Counted from the stretch's first letter, positions 1 to 14,216 are shown. The stretch is DNA of 64,000 bases from Montifringilla adamsi (GCA_017590115.1 JAGGNK010008781.1:1086911-1150910), one strand, 5' to 3'. Made by a program: numbers and translations. Notes: a model not told the origin generated them from the letters alone.

Positions 1-192
1 GGAGTACAGGCAGCTCCTGGTGCTGATGCTGACTTTTCATTGCTAAGGCTCTAATCCCAACATGATCCATATGAATGTTATTTCTAGATGATTATCAAAG
101 GTGTAGCCCTTGCAGGCAGGAAAAGCATTGCTGTTAATGATCCAAGGCGTGCTGACACTGCTCTGGAGAGGGCAGGGAGCTCAGAAGGGTTG

Positions 193-240
193 GCTCACCC
201 AAGGTCCCAGTGTCTGAATGGCAAATAAACCTGGTTTCCT
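193..240 (-). mobile_element. Possible MIR-type core-SINE remnant
   Basis: The plus strand reads ctcacccaaggtccca, then gtctgaatggca, then cctggtttcc. This order resembles the antisense of the MIR core (cccaaggtcacacag, then a tgg-rich box, then a GGTTC-type tail). It is short and degenerate. MIR relics are known at low density in bird genomes. The match is by eye and could be chance. Confidence 0.3.
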
Positions 241-1860
241 CTCCTCTGCTGTGGTGGACATCATGAAATCCAGTGCTACCAAGTGGCTGCTCTGCACATT
301 TGAGCTGGGAGTCTCCCCACTGACAGCAGGAAGGGTCTCCTGTTATTGGCCTCCAAAGGAAAGATCAAGAACAAGTCAATGACAGAGTTTAAGCAACACC
401 AGTTCAGCCATGAAATGCCTGTGTGAATCAATTCTTATTGAATAAACTTAAAGTTTTCCTTCATCACACTCCACAGCCATGTAAGCAGATAAAGAATTCC
501 AGGGCAGAGGCACTTCCCAGACCCACTGTGCAATCCCAGACACAAACAGAGGAAGCTGAGCCTCCTGACAGCTTTATCTGTCCAGAATATTCACCTGTTG
601 TTTTTGGTTACAACCGATACTGACACAGTAATTTCCACTCTTATTTTGCAAGTTGTTCAATTTACGAAGCTGTCAGTCCTTCATGACACCTGTGGCACCT
701 TTTATAAGAATGTTTTTAGTGTGCCAACATCAAATATTCTGTGAATAGGGTTGGATGATGCAGCATTTCCAAAAAGGCTTTAGAAATCAGGCATTTCCCT
801 GTCCATTCCAGGATGGGATAAGCTCAATGAATGGCACAGGTCTGCAGCAGAATAAACCCAGCCTGTTTTGTTCCTGATGTGACTTTAACTCACCTACAGT
901 GAAATTCACTGCCTTGCACACCCCCGGGCTGAAGCCTATTCACCATTTAAGTCCTCAAAATAGGATTAGGGGATTTAAGAAGCACAGAAGCTTTGCATTT
1001 TCCATCCACTTTCTTAATGATTTTTCTGCATTAATGGGAGCGAGCACTGCAGCCAAGCAGTCAAATTTCTCAACAGGGCTGTGTCAAGGCTTTGGAGAAG
1101 ACAGCTCCAACCACAGAGGATGAACAACTTCCCCAGAGCTGAGCAGCAAAATATTGTTTGCTTTAGTGCTGAGACAGGGTTTGAGCTCAGATGCACAGAA
1201 GTGAAAAATAAGCAATGATTTTTTCCCCACCTTTTCTTTATTATAAAGGATTTTTTAGAGTGATGTTTTTGAGTTGATTCTCAAAGGCAGTCTTGAATGG
1301 CTTAGTACACAATATTCTTTAAACAGATCTAACTTAGAAGCAGTTATTGACATTCTCAACAACCCAGGGAAAGGTTTTTAAGACAGCAAAATGAATAGCC
1401 TGCATTAATTAGCAGCTATTTACTCCTTTTAATAAGCAAACACATAAGAATGAAAACTGGAAGTCACCCCATCATCCCAAGCCATCTTAATCTCAGACAC
1501 CCTGCATCACAAAAGTTTCCCAACTCTTTCTTGGCACCTTCTGCAGGCCTGTAGGCAGGCAGGCTTTTATCTGAGGATCTGAACACCGTGTGGAGCATTA
1601 GCTAATTAGATTTCTTGCAACTCCTGTAATATCAGAAGCACTTAGAAGAGAGATAAAGGCAGGATTAAACCACAGAGCCAGGTCTCATGAGACACGCAGG
1701 AGCTCCAGCACAGGCTGCGGGCACAGCCACTGAGCCCTGCTCCTGGCCATCAGCTCCAGCACTGCAGCTCCTCCCAGCTCTCACACACAGGTTTCATGTT
1801 CTGTGCTGTATTACATGCCCAGGGGCTCCAGTCACAATCAAAACACCAGAGAAACCGGCA

Positions 1861-2203
1861 GGAGGAGAAATTTCTACCTGCCCATCAAGGAGACAAGTCC
1901 AAAAATTTGGTGCTGCAGCCTGCCCTGAGATAAACTGCTTTGTCTCACCTGCCCAGGTAAGCAGGAGAAAGAAAAGGGAGGAGGAGAAATTTCCACGTGC
2001 CCATCAAGGAGACAAGTCCAAAAATTTGGTGCTGCAGCCTGCCCTGAGATAAAGTATTTTGTCTCACCTGCCCAGGTGAGCAGGAGAAAGAAAAGGGAGG
2101 AGGAGAAATTTCCACCTGCCCATCAAGGAGACAAGTCCAAAAAATTGGTGCTGCAGCCTGCCCTGAGATAAAGTGTTTTGTCTCACCTGCCCAGGTGAGC
2201 AGG
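1861..2203. repeat. 119-bp tandem triplication
   Basis: Three head-to-tail copies begin at 1861, 1980 and 2099, each opening with ggaggagaaatttc. They differ at only a few positions (ctacctg, ccacgtg and ccacctg at the start; aaactgc, aaagtat and aaagtgt in the middle). The third copy ends early, where the sequence changes to caggggacacg. Every unit contains CACCTGCCCAGGTGAGC or a close variant, with two E-box-like CAGGTG/CACCTG motifs in inverted orientation. Open frames crossing this block arise from the repeat. Confidence 0.95.
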
Positions 2204-5200
2204 GGACACGCAGAGGGAACACGTGTCCTCACCTGTGGGCAGCAACAGGTCCACAAAGCCTTGGACTTGCCACACACACCGATCACCCCTGAAGCAGCCC
2301 CTGACCCAGCTGGTGCTGTGTGTAGTCCTGCTGCAAGTCCTGCACCCACGGAGGCACTGCTGCTTTGGGGTGCAGGGGGAGCCCCCCAGGGCAGGGGCAC
2401 AGCCCCCAGGCTGCTGCTGGACACCCCCAGGGAATTCTTGGGGTATCTGTGCAGGGCCAGGGGCTGCACTGGGCCATCCCTGGGGTCTCTTCCAGCTCAG
2501 GACTTTGTGTGAGTTTATCTGAGCTCCCAGCATTCGCACAATTGAATCTCCTCGCAAGGGCTGCTTAGTGCTGGGATGGAGCAGCAAGGCAAAGCAAGCA
2601 GAAAGCAGCAGGCACCTGGAAACCTGTAAGAACAGCAGCTGACTGCCAGAGATGGGTCCTACATCCACTCCCTGAGTGCAGCCGCAGCTTACTGTCATTA
2701 TTTCACATTTTTAAAACGCTCAGAACCACCCTTTCAGGAATTAAAGCGTAAGTGCAAGCTGGTGTCATTGATTTGCAGCTCACTGAAGATGAGCAGAGCG
2801 GGAAGGGAAGGCACAGCTCGGGGTGGAACCGCCCCAGCTCTGACTGTACGGCAGGCTTGAGGAGAAAAAAGAACAAATGCAAAATGAGCAGAAGGAGGTC
2901 TAGGCTGGGAAGCAGACATATGCCTGCCTCTCATTAGAGTTCCTGGGAGAGGTAAGCAAGCATCTGTCAGGAGAAGCAGACCCCATGAAAAAGCAGGGAT
3001 ATAAAATCCCAGATCGCTTCAGAGAGGCAATAAAAACAGTATGGGAAATTTATACCAATCCGGTGTGATTGTTCAAAGGTAACTGCTTCAAGGACTCTTA
3101 GGATGCCTGTAAAGGTTTCTCAACTGATAAAAAAGGAACAGTGCTTTTAGGATGGGATAATGTAAGGCTCAATTCAGCACGGCTTTGCAGGAAAACAGGG
3201 CAGTGACGAGCCTGTGTTTGCTGACCTCCCAATGGAAACGTGAAGGAAACCATTCTTGCTAATGAGATGCTACGATATTTATTTTTGCACAAAGCATTTT
3301 CAATCTGAAAAACCATTCAATGCCTTTAAAACTCGACAGTTAAACACCAAAAAGTAAATTTGCAGGTCCCACACTGCCAGCTTTGAGTGCAGGGAGGCAC
3401 CACCTGGCTCCATCAATGACCTTTTCAGAGCTTTATGCAAGAAAGGTTCAGCATCTCCACTGATCAAGTGCTGCAATGAAAGCAGGGCTTGGCATCTGCA
3501 CAGTTCAAGAACGCTCATCTTTGATCACACAGGTGAGGGAAGGCACACTGAGAGCTGGAGCCAAGGACTGGGAACAAGGTGTGCTGTTAAACCTTAAAAG
3601 AATATATTCAATTTTTAATCAGAAGTTTCTGTAATGATGCTTAACAAGAATTTGAAAATACTAATTTTTTGCAGAGTCCAGCCCATTCTGAATTTTGCTG
3701 TATTCTTGGAAAATGTATTGTCACCTGAAAAGCAGTTTTGTAGGTCTATTTTATAGGTTAGACATAAAATAATTCCTAGCTTCTGGAGATTTGAATTTAA
3801 GATATTATTTTTCCCTTGAAAGTATTAATTTTCTTCTGAATAATTTCTTAGGCTATTCAAGTGTTTCCAAATTTTGCTCTGTTATTAAAAATAGATCATT
3901 TAGCCTAATTTTTACTTTAATCATAACAGAATCAGGCCAGGTGTCTACGCCTTTATTTGATAAATGTCTTGCTCCCAAATGAGAGTATATAAATATTAGC
4001 AGAAACCAACATAACAACTACTTATATTGAAAAAGAAGGAGTAAATATCATGGGGTAAAACATCTCTCCCTGGGAAGGAACACTAATGCTGAAAGCATAA
4101 AACATGCAAGGGGTCTTTGCCAGCATGTTTATTTACAATAATATAATTGTCACATTTATTTGTTTGTGCCGCCTTTGAATTACCTTTGAAATCACTGCTG
4201 GAAAATGTTAAAGCCAAAAAGGTCATTCCAATCACCTGAGCTTGTCATCAGCAACTCCAAGAAATGGAGCACACCTGTAAATTACAGAGCTTAAACTCTC
4301 GAGCCACCAAGAATGGCAAAAACTCCAATTTTCCTCTTTGGCCAAGCCACAAATGATGGGGAATCAAGAGAATTCCTGGCTGCAGAACAGCCAGGGCTTT
4401 GCAGGGAGACAAAAGCCTTTCATTTTTCTCTGCAAAGGGAGATTTTTATGTGCTGGAAACATTGGGTTTTCGACAGAACTCCTTAAAGTTAGGAACACAG
4501 AACGCCAGGGAGAAGACACTGAGCTCATTAAATCTTTATGGGCACTTTAAATCCTATTGACAAGAAGTGATAGAGATTAAAAGGAAGGATGGAAATGTGG
4601 CAGCCAACAGCCATTGTATCACAGAGGGAAAGCAGGAAAGGGTCAGAATTATTTGCAGAAGTCCCTGGTCATTCCTGCTCTGACTTAACTTGCTGATGCA
4701 CTTTCTACATTAATTGGCAAAAGGAAAGATGATGCATTAAGATAGACAGTCCTTAAGTGATCCATATTTTATTCCAGTTAGCTTTATGCTCTCTAATTGA
4801 TTTTGTACATCCATACTCACATTCCCCTTCAACCTTCTCCAGGTCCCTTTTCTAATTAATTCCCATTCCTTCCCCAGCAGCACAGAACAACCCAAGGTCA
4901 GGGACCACCCTCCTGTCCCCTCCTCTCAGAGGGTCACCACTGAACTCAGAGCAGGCTGCTCAGGGCTGCTGGATTTTGAAATCCTTCAAGGACATCAATT
5001 CTAACCAGAGCTCCCTGTTCCATCTTTCCTCTTCTCCAGGCCACACAAGCCAGGGGGTGCCCCGTTTTCCTCGCAGAGACCATTGCACAGATAAAGAACT
5101 TTTCCCATGTTTTTTTTTTTCCCCTCACAGAGGCCATTGCACAGGAAAAGAGCTTCCAGAACTCTCCAGCAACAGCCACACTTTCTCACCTCTGCCAGGT

Positions 5201-8200
5201 GCTTTAATTCCTACAGTGAGTATGAGGACACAGCAATGCAGGCGAATCAGGAAAACCCAGTGACACCAAAGTCAGGAAAACCTGATGGGGAATCTCAGCC
5301 CCCTGGCACATCCCAAACACAACTGCATTCGTATTTGAAACATGTTGCTTTCAAAAACCTGAAAACCTCCAGAAGCAGCGCTGTAGATAAATAAATTCCT
5401 TGCCTGCACACAAGACATCTGATCATGGACTGTGTTTGAAAAGTGAGGGCTAAGGTTGAGATCAGCTTTTTGACTCTCTAGATGAATCATTGTGGTGTCC
5501 GTTTCTGAAATGAAACCAACCAGTAGCACATCAGTGCTGTCTCCCAGACATGAACTGAAATATTGGAGCATCCCTGGGAAGGCAATTTTTTTCTTGACTC
5601 AACACTTGGCCATCTAACCTTGAAATGTTAGATGTTGTAAATATGATACAGAGCTGCTATAAAAGTGGGGAAAAGTGTCTGAAACTCAAAATGAGAAGGC
5701 AGTGGGAGGAGGATTTCCCCCTACCTGATTGCTATATCATTCTGATACTTAAAACTGAAATCCCAAAGCCTGATCTTGCACTACAGAAGTAGTCATTTGT
5801 CCCTATTGGAAGCTGCCTGGGTTGATATATAACGCTATTCTCCCAGTCACAGCACATTTCACATCCCCTTTGCCTGGATGGGAGAGCTTAAATGGGAACT
5901 GGGAGCCATCAGTGGCCATCCAATGGATTGTGGGAGCCTTTGGAGAGACTGAGGCGTTTCACAAAGCACATGGATACATCTGAGAGGAGCAGAAATTCAC
6001 GCTTTGGGATTCTTCATTCACACTGGGTACCAGCAGGGTATTGCAGCATAATCAACACCCCCAGTGCTGGTCCTGCTCACAGCTGAGACACTGCTGCAGC
6101 TCCTGCACTGAGCCTTCCTGCCCTTGCTCAGGGCTCAGTCTGAAAGGGAATCAGATGCAGGTAAAGCAGAACTGCAGAAGTGAAATAAAAACTACACACT
6201 GCCCTGGGAGGAGAAGTTGCTGTTTCAAATGTCAACAGAATTGCTGAGGTTTCCTCCTACTGAGGAATCCCAAAGACTCAGAACCACACAGCCTTAATGA
6301 GATTCAAACACTCTTGAATTTTCATAATATAACGTATTTATTGTCCTGCTCAGTCGCCAGGGGCTGCCTCATTCTTCCCTCCCTGCTCTGCTATCACAAA
6401 CAGCTGAATGCTGGAAGCAAAGGGAGGAAACCAACCCAGAAACCTGCCCTGAGTTTTTACAAAACGGTTTTATAGCCAGAGAGATCCAAAGCCCAGCTTT
6501 AAAGGAGTCCTCAGGGAGCAATGCAGACGATCTGGATTTGCACAACTGCACTTTCAGTTAACCTCATTAATACAGAATTATCTTGCTGGAAACACTAGAG
6601 GCTGATACAGAAATCTATGGAATTTCAGAAAAGAAAATCCATTCTGTTTCCAACTAAAAATTCTCTCCACAGAGAGCAGGGACAAATGTAGATGAAGGAG
6701 GACCAAAAAAAAGAAAAAAAAAAATAAAAGAGAAAACTTTCAACTACCCTACCTGAAAGGCAAGAACACGACTCACTTTTAAAGTCAAAATTACTTCACT
6801 TTCTAAGCTTCTCCCGGTTTTCAGCTCTGCTGTTGCTCACCACCCAGCACACCTGGCTCTCTTACAAATTACACCCATTTCTCTACTCTCTGGCACAGCA
6901 GAATCACTGCAGACTCTTTATTGCACAAAACCAGGATAATTCTCAGCTTCCAAATAAACTGCTATTATATAAGTAAATAAATAAATCATTAACTTTGCTA
7001 CATAAGCTGAATTTTCAAAATGTATTGCAATAGGAGAGGTCACATGATTGGTTTATTCCAAAATGTTCTCTTTATTCAACTCTCCTTAATTTTTTTTTTT
7101 TTCCTCATCCTTTTCTTTTTACACTGATCCAGAAGCACAGACACGTGTCAGGCACAAAACTCTTCCCTGCAGCACAAGAACTGCTTGACTGGATCAGCTG
7201 GATACTTGCACAACCCAGTCTTGAACCAGACAGAGCCAAGAGTCAACACTCAGACACCTCCAAAAAAAGGGGAAGATAATCAAAGCAACCTGTGGGTCAC
7301 TCCCAGAGCAAGATAAGCCACGTATTACAACACCAGCTTGCTAAAGTTCGCTTGTTGGGAAATCAGAGCTCGCTGGGAATCACAGGCTGCTCAAACAAGG
7401 AGCAGAGAAATCCCTTCTAAAACACTCTGCCCTTTGACCAGGTGTCCTTACAAGGCCCTGTCCATTCAGAAGGGGAGGAACAGACAGAAAGCTTAGTGGG
7501 AGATGGTTTAGCAAACAGAATGGCCAGTGAGCCAGAGCATGAGAGGCAGCAGGAAAACCAATATGAATTTGAGAAAGGCTCTTTTACTGCCAGTGTCAAA
7601 CCCAGGAAGAGCAACTGCCATCTCTAATCCTTGGCCTAATTCCAAAGCAGCAACATCAGATTAGCCCCAGCAGTGACTTTATCTGGCCCTTATCACCACA
7701 CTCACCCATAGATTGAGCCCCATTAAACAGTTTGGTGCTGTCACATCCACAGAGAAACCCGCGGTGAATACACGGGCTCGAGATCCGTTCGTCATCACAC
7801 GGAATTCAGCCGCAAACAGAAACATCAGGTGAACTCCCAAATTTCAGGCAGGTGCAGGTGACTCCCTCCCTCCCCTCTGAGAGCAGAGGAGAGAACAGAG
7901 GGAGCTGCAGCCTCTCAGGGCAGGGAGCTCTGCCAGCCCCAGGCTGGGTTTTCCCTGTGAGTGCAGAGCACAGGACAGAGGGATTGCACCCAGCCCTGCT
8001 GTGGGTGCTTCCCGCAGGAGGCAACTGCAGTTCAAAGTTCTCAGATTTAATCCAACTACATCTGTTCGTAGCTTTTGATCAGTTCTAAGTGGACAGAAAG
8101 CCAAGGCGGAAAGCAACAACCCTGCTGTATTTTTAGGGCTTTTGCTTGCTTATCAGTGGGTTTAGAATTTCGCCTGAAATTCTGGCTTTCAAAGGAGAGG

Positions 8201-8210
8201 TCCCAGCTGA
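2204..8210. other. Unique intronic sequence, no gene recognised
   Basis: The stretch 2204-2700 is GC-richer, with overlapping short frames on both strands but no domain. From about 3590 to 4800 it turns strongly AT-rich. A partial local duplication at 5072-5157 repeats the phrase gaccattgcacag / ggccattgcacag separated by a T tract. An A-rich tract lies at about 6706-6731. I saw no RNA gene or recognisable retroelement here. Confidence 0.6.
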
Positions 8211-8262
8211 GAGGAGCTGAGGTCCCTTCCAAACCCAAACCATTCTGGGATTCTGTGATTTC
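8211..8262 (+). mobile_element. CR1 LINE 3'-end fragment
   Basis: The sequence gaggtcccttccaaaccc is followed by aaaccattctgggattctgtgatt. This is the diagnostic 3' terminus of avian CR1 retrotransposons: ggtcccttccaaccc, then cattctgtgattctgtg, ending in imperfect octamer repeats instead of poly(A). Only the last ~50 bp are clear; sequence upstream is too diverged for me to set the 5' break. It is the best evidence for an avian (or other sauropsid) source. Confidence 0.85.
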
Positions 8263-11200
8263 ATCTCTGGGGTTGTGCTCCAGAGCTGAGATCCATCAAC
8301 AGGCAGAAGTGACTGTGTGCTGCTCGATCCAGCCCTTGAATAGGAATTTTTAATGCTGCATCCAAAACTAAAGCCAAACTGCTTAACCTCTGATTTTACT
8401 ACCTGACCTTCAAAGCTGATAAAAGCATATTTTTCCCCTTGAAAAGGAATAAAGCCATTAGGGAGCCAGGAAATGCTCTATCTCAGGACTCTCATCCAAA
8501 AGCCTGCATTATGTTTTTCCTCCTCCTTTGTGCCACTCTGTAATGTGATTAAGGGATGGTAGCACTGGCTCAAGTGTGGCCACAACACAGAACAGCAGAG
8601 ACTTGTCCTGCCTTCCAAAAGAAGAAAATCCACGTGTAAGACACATAAATAAGATGGCATTGACCTGAAGACTCAAAGAGAAACTTTGTGGAGATTCTGC
8701 CAGCATAATTGTGTCGAAATAACAACGTTTGGATTTCTTACATGCATAAGGATCAAGAAAATCCTCTCACAGTGTGCTTGCCTGGTAGCACCTTTACACA
8801 AAAATAAACAAAACACACACTGCTGTGAGTGACCTCGGGGCCAAATCCACGTGCACATCACCCCTGGAGAGGTGCCCTCGCCCTCACTCCAGTCCAACAT
8901 TGAACACAAAACGAGCAGACTTGGTTGGCCCTCGTGAGGATTTTGGAAATCTCGTCCCTCTCACCCAAAGGACAGTTGGTTTCCTCTGCACCTGGAAGCT
9001 CTTTGCAACAAGAAGCGACCTGGAAAAAGCCTCAGCACAGGAGACTCCTACGGTGTGGGATCAGCAGGAACACAACTGCAGGAACGCTGCTTCCCCAGGA
9101 GGATGCTTCAAATCATGAAAAGAACTGCCCGTGTTTTTCAAGGATATTAAAAAGTAAAAGCTCAGAAATAGAACTTTGTGAGTAATTGGTTTGGGGCTTG
9201 CTGGTCAGACTAAACCACGAACAGAGGTAAAATTATTACTGTCAACATAAAATGGTTTTGGAGGTTGCTATTTACCAGAAGGCAGGAAAAAAATCTTACT
9301 GGATGAAATTTTTTTTTTTTTTTCATAAATTGAAAGGCTCTGTTTCATTTTCAGGTTGTTCAGCTCTTTCTTAAATTAAAATCTGACATATTAATTTCTT
9401 TGGCTGCCTCAAAGTTGTACTCTTCACTGAACACATCATTTTGCCAAGAATTTCAGCCAAACTCAGCTCCTAATAATCCAGAGCTATAAACACCACAACA
9501 ATGGAGTTTTTTCCATTAGTGGAAAGAGGGAGCCGTACAGCATTTCATGGAAATAGGATTGCAGGCAAGAGCAGAACTGTTTCTAGAACTGCTGCTACAG
9601 AAAGGATTTTGAGAAGCTAAAAGAATGACACTAAAACATTACCTCTGAAAAGGAGCAAGAAAGAGTTTTTAATTCACTGTAGACACTGAGGGTTTAGATT
9701 GCACTTCAGCTAAAAATCAGCTTTTGTCACAAGAATGGGACATTTTAAAATGCTCAGAGGAAAAACCTCTCTCTCCTGATGCTCTCTGTACTTCCATCAT
9801 ACATCATTTATCTATTCAAATGGCCCACCCATCTCTCATTATATTCATGGAAATCATAAAGCAGAGACAGTTCAGACTTTTTTTTTACATTTTCTGTTCT
9901 CATTTATAACTCCAGCCTCCTTTTTTTTTTTTGCTTCTGTAGTAGACCATGAACTGTCCAAGCAGTGCTATTGCAAAATGATAAATACTTGAAGCTGGCA
10001 TTATGTATCAGCCTTTGTAACAAACAGAGGAGTTCTCTGTGATTGTGCAATCCAGGAGCAGGCACAGCCATTTGTTCAGTTTGAAGATGTTAATAGAATA
10101 TTCATACCTCATATCTTTTATGTTGATGGAGTATGAACTAATCAAATTTTCATATTATCTGTGCTCTATGAAACAAAACTAGTCTTTAGACACATTAATT
10201 TCTAGCTGAGACTTTGCCAGTCTGAAAACATCAGGCCACACGCTTTGGTTGCCAGGATGTTGCCATAAAATGAAGTTCTGATTGTGTTTGCAGCCCCGTT
10301 AGAAATTGTACATACACATTATACAGTTTCTGAAGCTTTTCTGCTGGATTCAGAAGTTACACAGGATCCTGCTCTGTCCTTTTTAAAGGCAGCATTTCCT
10401 TCATCGTAGTGTTAACTCCCCTTGCAGATGGGATTTCTGCTTTGATGATTGAATTATTTTCATTTATATTTTGATGACTTGACTAATCATAGACTGACTG
10501 TTGTAGGCTGAATGTTGGCAAAATTCAGTTCAAAATTGTCCTTTGCTGGCCTATAATTAGAAGCACTGGTGGTAACTGGTGGCAGGTTGGTCTCTGCCAC
10601 ATCTGTCATTTCTGCTGGATTTCCACTCGCTTCTCTGTTGTGGGTTCTTGCAATGTCATTTCAGAGCACATTCCTGCTTTAAAAAAATGTAAGAAGAGCT
10701 TTTCAAATGACTTCTGGGCAAAGTGAGAATTAGTTCTAGGCAGAGGAACAGCACTGACCATTTGGGGCATGGTACAAAATCCTACTGCTTACAGAAGGAA
10801 AGCAATTTTTTCAATGACTGAGAAAAAGGCCTGACTTACTTTTCTATTTTCATCATCCTGGTCAAGACACAGAAGCAGGTTTGAGTTTTGAGCTTACAGA
10901 ACTTTTACTGTTGTTTCAGTAGCAACTCTGCAAGATGCACAACTCCTTCCCTTTGAGCACCTTTTGTTGAGCTCACAAATCACGCCCAGACCTACCCAGA
11001 TTTTTAAAGGTATTGCAACAGTTAAACGCTCAATGAAGTTTAACAAAGATCCAGTTCTAAGGAGATGTGGGCACTCATTCTGTTTGGATACCTTATAACC
11101 TCTCCTCAGGCACCTCAAAGGTGATCTTCTGAAAAACTGATCCATGGTCAGTTAATTAAAAGAACCCTCCACAGAGAATGACAAGTGGAACTAACTTGTG

Positions 11201-14200
11201 CACTGTCCAGTGTAAGAACCGGAAAAATTGTTTAAATAATGGAAAAATAAATTTTATACATATATATACACGCATATAAAGTGAATAATTTATGACCCTA
11301 AAAGATTTTGCAAAAGTATCTACAAACTGCAGTATGGGAAAAAGTCAGAGATGAGGGAAAGCTGCTCTGGTTCTGGTTCCTTTAAGCATGTCTGATTCTA
11401 AAAAGGAGCTAGAAGGGCCTGAAGCATCCTCTGAGGGCTGCTCTGGGTGTGCTGTGCAGTTTCTCCCACCGCAGTGGTCAGGGAGGGCCCTGCTAAAACA
11501 CACAAATGGCCTCTCTTAGTGTGCTTTCACACCGTGGATTTTTAAGGATGCTTTTACCCCTCGGGAAGAGAAGCAGGAAGGGGCCAACAGTGTGATTTGA
11601 TGTGAGTGACAGAGTCATTTGTCTTTTGTTCCTACGAAAATCAGCGCACAGAGGAGCCCTGCGTGGGCGGCCAATTAAGATGTCAATAAAAGTAAATACA
11701 CTTAAAGAGGTCACGGCCATGCATTATGCAATGAGAAAAAAACAAAAGGTTTATATTTGTATCATGCTAATTAAATTGACATGGTTACTGCAAATCATTT
11801 TGTTTCACCTGGAGCTGTAATTAAGTGACACCACTTAATGAGAAGGAGCCAGTGCTGATTGAACATGCTTCTGTAGTGAAGCTGCCCTGACAATGAAGGA
11901 TGTTTCTGTTTACATCTCCCATCACTTCCCAATCCCAAATGCCAATGTCTTTCCAGTGAGGTAAACACCGTTTTTAAAAATAAACAATCATTTGTAATTT
12001 TGGGCAGCCTTTAACCCAGCTTTTCGCTAGCTGTTCTGCATGAGAACAAAAATAAATAACTTAAGTACCCTACAGTATTATTTCTCCTAAAGACAGGCTT
12101 TTAAAAGTAAAACATTGAAGTAATCAACACAAAAATTGAAGTTTTAATTGTCTTTCCAGCAGGATTTATTTAATCTGGATATACTGGGTTAAATTCCGTT
12201 CTCTTCCGTGGTGATTTTAGCAGGATTATTCCACATTTAGAGCAGATTTGTACATGGGTTTGGCTGCACAACTTCTAAAAGAAGTCAGGATAATGAAAAA
12301 CTCCAAACTATTTGTGTGAAGAGTTTATATAATACAGAAGAGACAGGGAGGTGCTGACACAGCTCGGTGTCACTTTTAATTTGAGCTGCAGCTCACCTGA
12401 GCTCAGAACACACCCTGAGCTCACGGGGAGGGGCTCCAGCAGCTCCTGCTGGTCCTGGAGCAGCACCTGGGACACGGCAGTGGCACCTGGGACACAGGAG
12501 GGATGGCAGGGACACGAGGCAGGAACCAGGCTTCCAAGGATGGTGCCAGCAGCAGCCACAGCCACCACATGTCCTTTCATCTGCACAGCCCAGCTTGGCA
12601 GAGCTCTTTTACTCTGCTTCATTTGTGGGCTCTGCAGATCCCATAAATATTTTCCTGCCCAAAAAGGCTCCCCACGTTAATTATGAAGGGATTGCTTTGC
12701 TAGGCAAACGGGAGCACTGCCAGCATCCCAGAATTTGGCATCTCGGTGCTTGGTGCTGAGAACAACTCAAATATGAGATGGGACTTTAATGCCTGCTGGA
12801 TGCTTCAAGTGCGCCATCAAATCTGGATCTCCAATTTATTCTTTTTTTTTTTAATGCTTTCAAACTTGAAAGTGAATTCAGTGCTTTTAGAAGAGCAGGA
12901 TACACAGAAATGCTCTGAGCCAGGAACACTGTTGGCAGGGTCTGTGAAAATTCTTTCACCCATTTCTGTGAGAAAGATACTATTTTTATCCTGGGCTGTC
13001 CTCAAGAAAGATCATCCTTCAGGTTTACTGTGTAACACACTCAGAACAAGGCTGGGAAGGGAGTCTGACAGATTTTAAATTATTATGGAAATTGTATTTC
13101 CTAAGCAATCCAGGTATATCTGGAGAGAAGTCAGACCACCAGAAAAGGCTCCTTAGAATGTTTCACCCTCTTTATTATCACTCCTAGACGCAACTCAGAA
13201 TCTCTTAATATCCCTGTGTTAGAAGGAATTCATTTTCTTAAATCCATCCTCAGCTCTAAGGCCAAAACCCAACACTGACAACACGAAATGTTACGATTGT
13301 TCTGACATCAAGATGAATCTGAAGTGAACGGAGATGAAACCCAACTGTAAGCAACCCAAAGAGTGGATTCACTCCTAGGAGGAAAACTCATTCTGTTATT
13401 CAGTGCAATAAAAATCTCTAGCACAGAAATACTTGAGCCATTTGGGACTCAGAGCTCAGGAGACTTCAAGGTTTGCAGAACCAAAGTCCCACCAAGTTCC
13501 ACACAGAAAACCAGGTCTGCACACCAAGATTGCCTCTGTGGCAGATGAATCTTTCAGCTTGAGTTTAGCTGTGAAGAAATATTTAAAGAACACATTCCTT
13601 CTGGGTAAAGAAGCCCAGCACTGGAAGAGATTTTTATCTCAAAGTGTGTAAAACACAATCTGTGCATATTTACTGCCTTATCAGTCACAAAACCACAGAT
13701 ATAGCCCTGTAAAAATAGCAAAATTAGACTTCAGGACACACAGCACAGCCCCACACCTGGTTTAACTTGATGAAGAGTCATTTAATAAGTGACAGCCAGG
13801 CACTGTGAGGAGTCAGAAGGGGGATTGAGGCAGTTCATCACCTGGGCAGGGCAGTCAGTGTCCAGAGAGCTGCCCTGGCACCTCCTGCTCAGAATTCTGC
13901 AGCCATCCATCCTCAGGGCAGACGCCTGCTCTCTGCAAACCCCTCAGCGAACTGGCCAACAGCCAAATCCCCTGCTCCTCCTCTCCCTCCCAGGTGTTTG
14001 GGCTGGAGAGAGAAAGGAAACAAAGCCAAACAAGCCCTGGCAATTGTCCCCGTGTTTGTCACTGCTGTCTCTTGTTTCAGCTCTTCAAAGTGTTGCCACA
14101 TGCACAAAAAGGCAAGAGCAGCACCTGCATGGAGGGGAAGGCAAAAGCTTTGACCCATAAGCCCTAATCCCAGCCTAAACTTAGTCCCACGTGCTGGACA

Positions 14201-14216
14201 GCAGCTGAGAGCAGCC
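8263..14216. other. Unique AT-rich intronic sequence, no gene recognised
   Basis: The stretch holds homopolymer T tracts (9309-9323, about 9920-9930, about 12841-12852) and short chance frames. A block at about 11590-11830 has CCAATTAAG, TAATTAAA and TGTAATTAAG motifs with little simple-sequence character and resembles a conserved non-coding element; see findings. I saw no exon or RNA gene. Confidence 0.6.
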
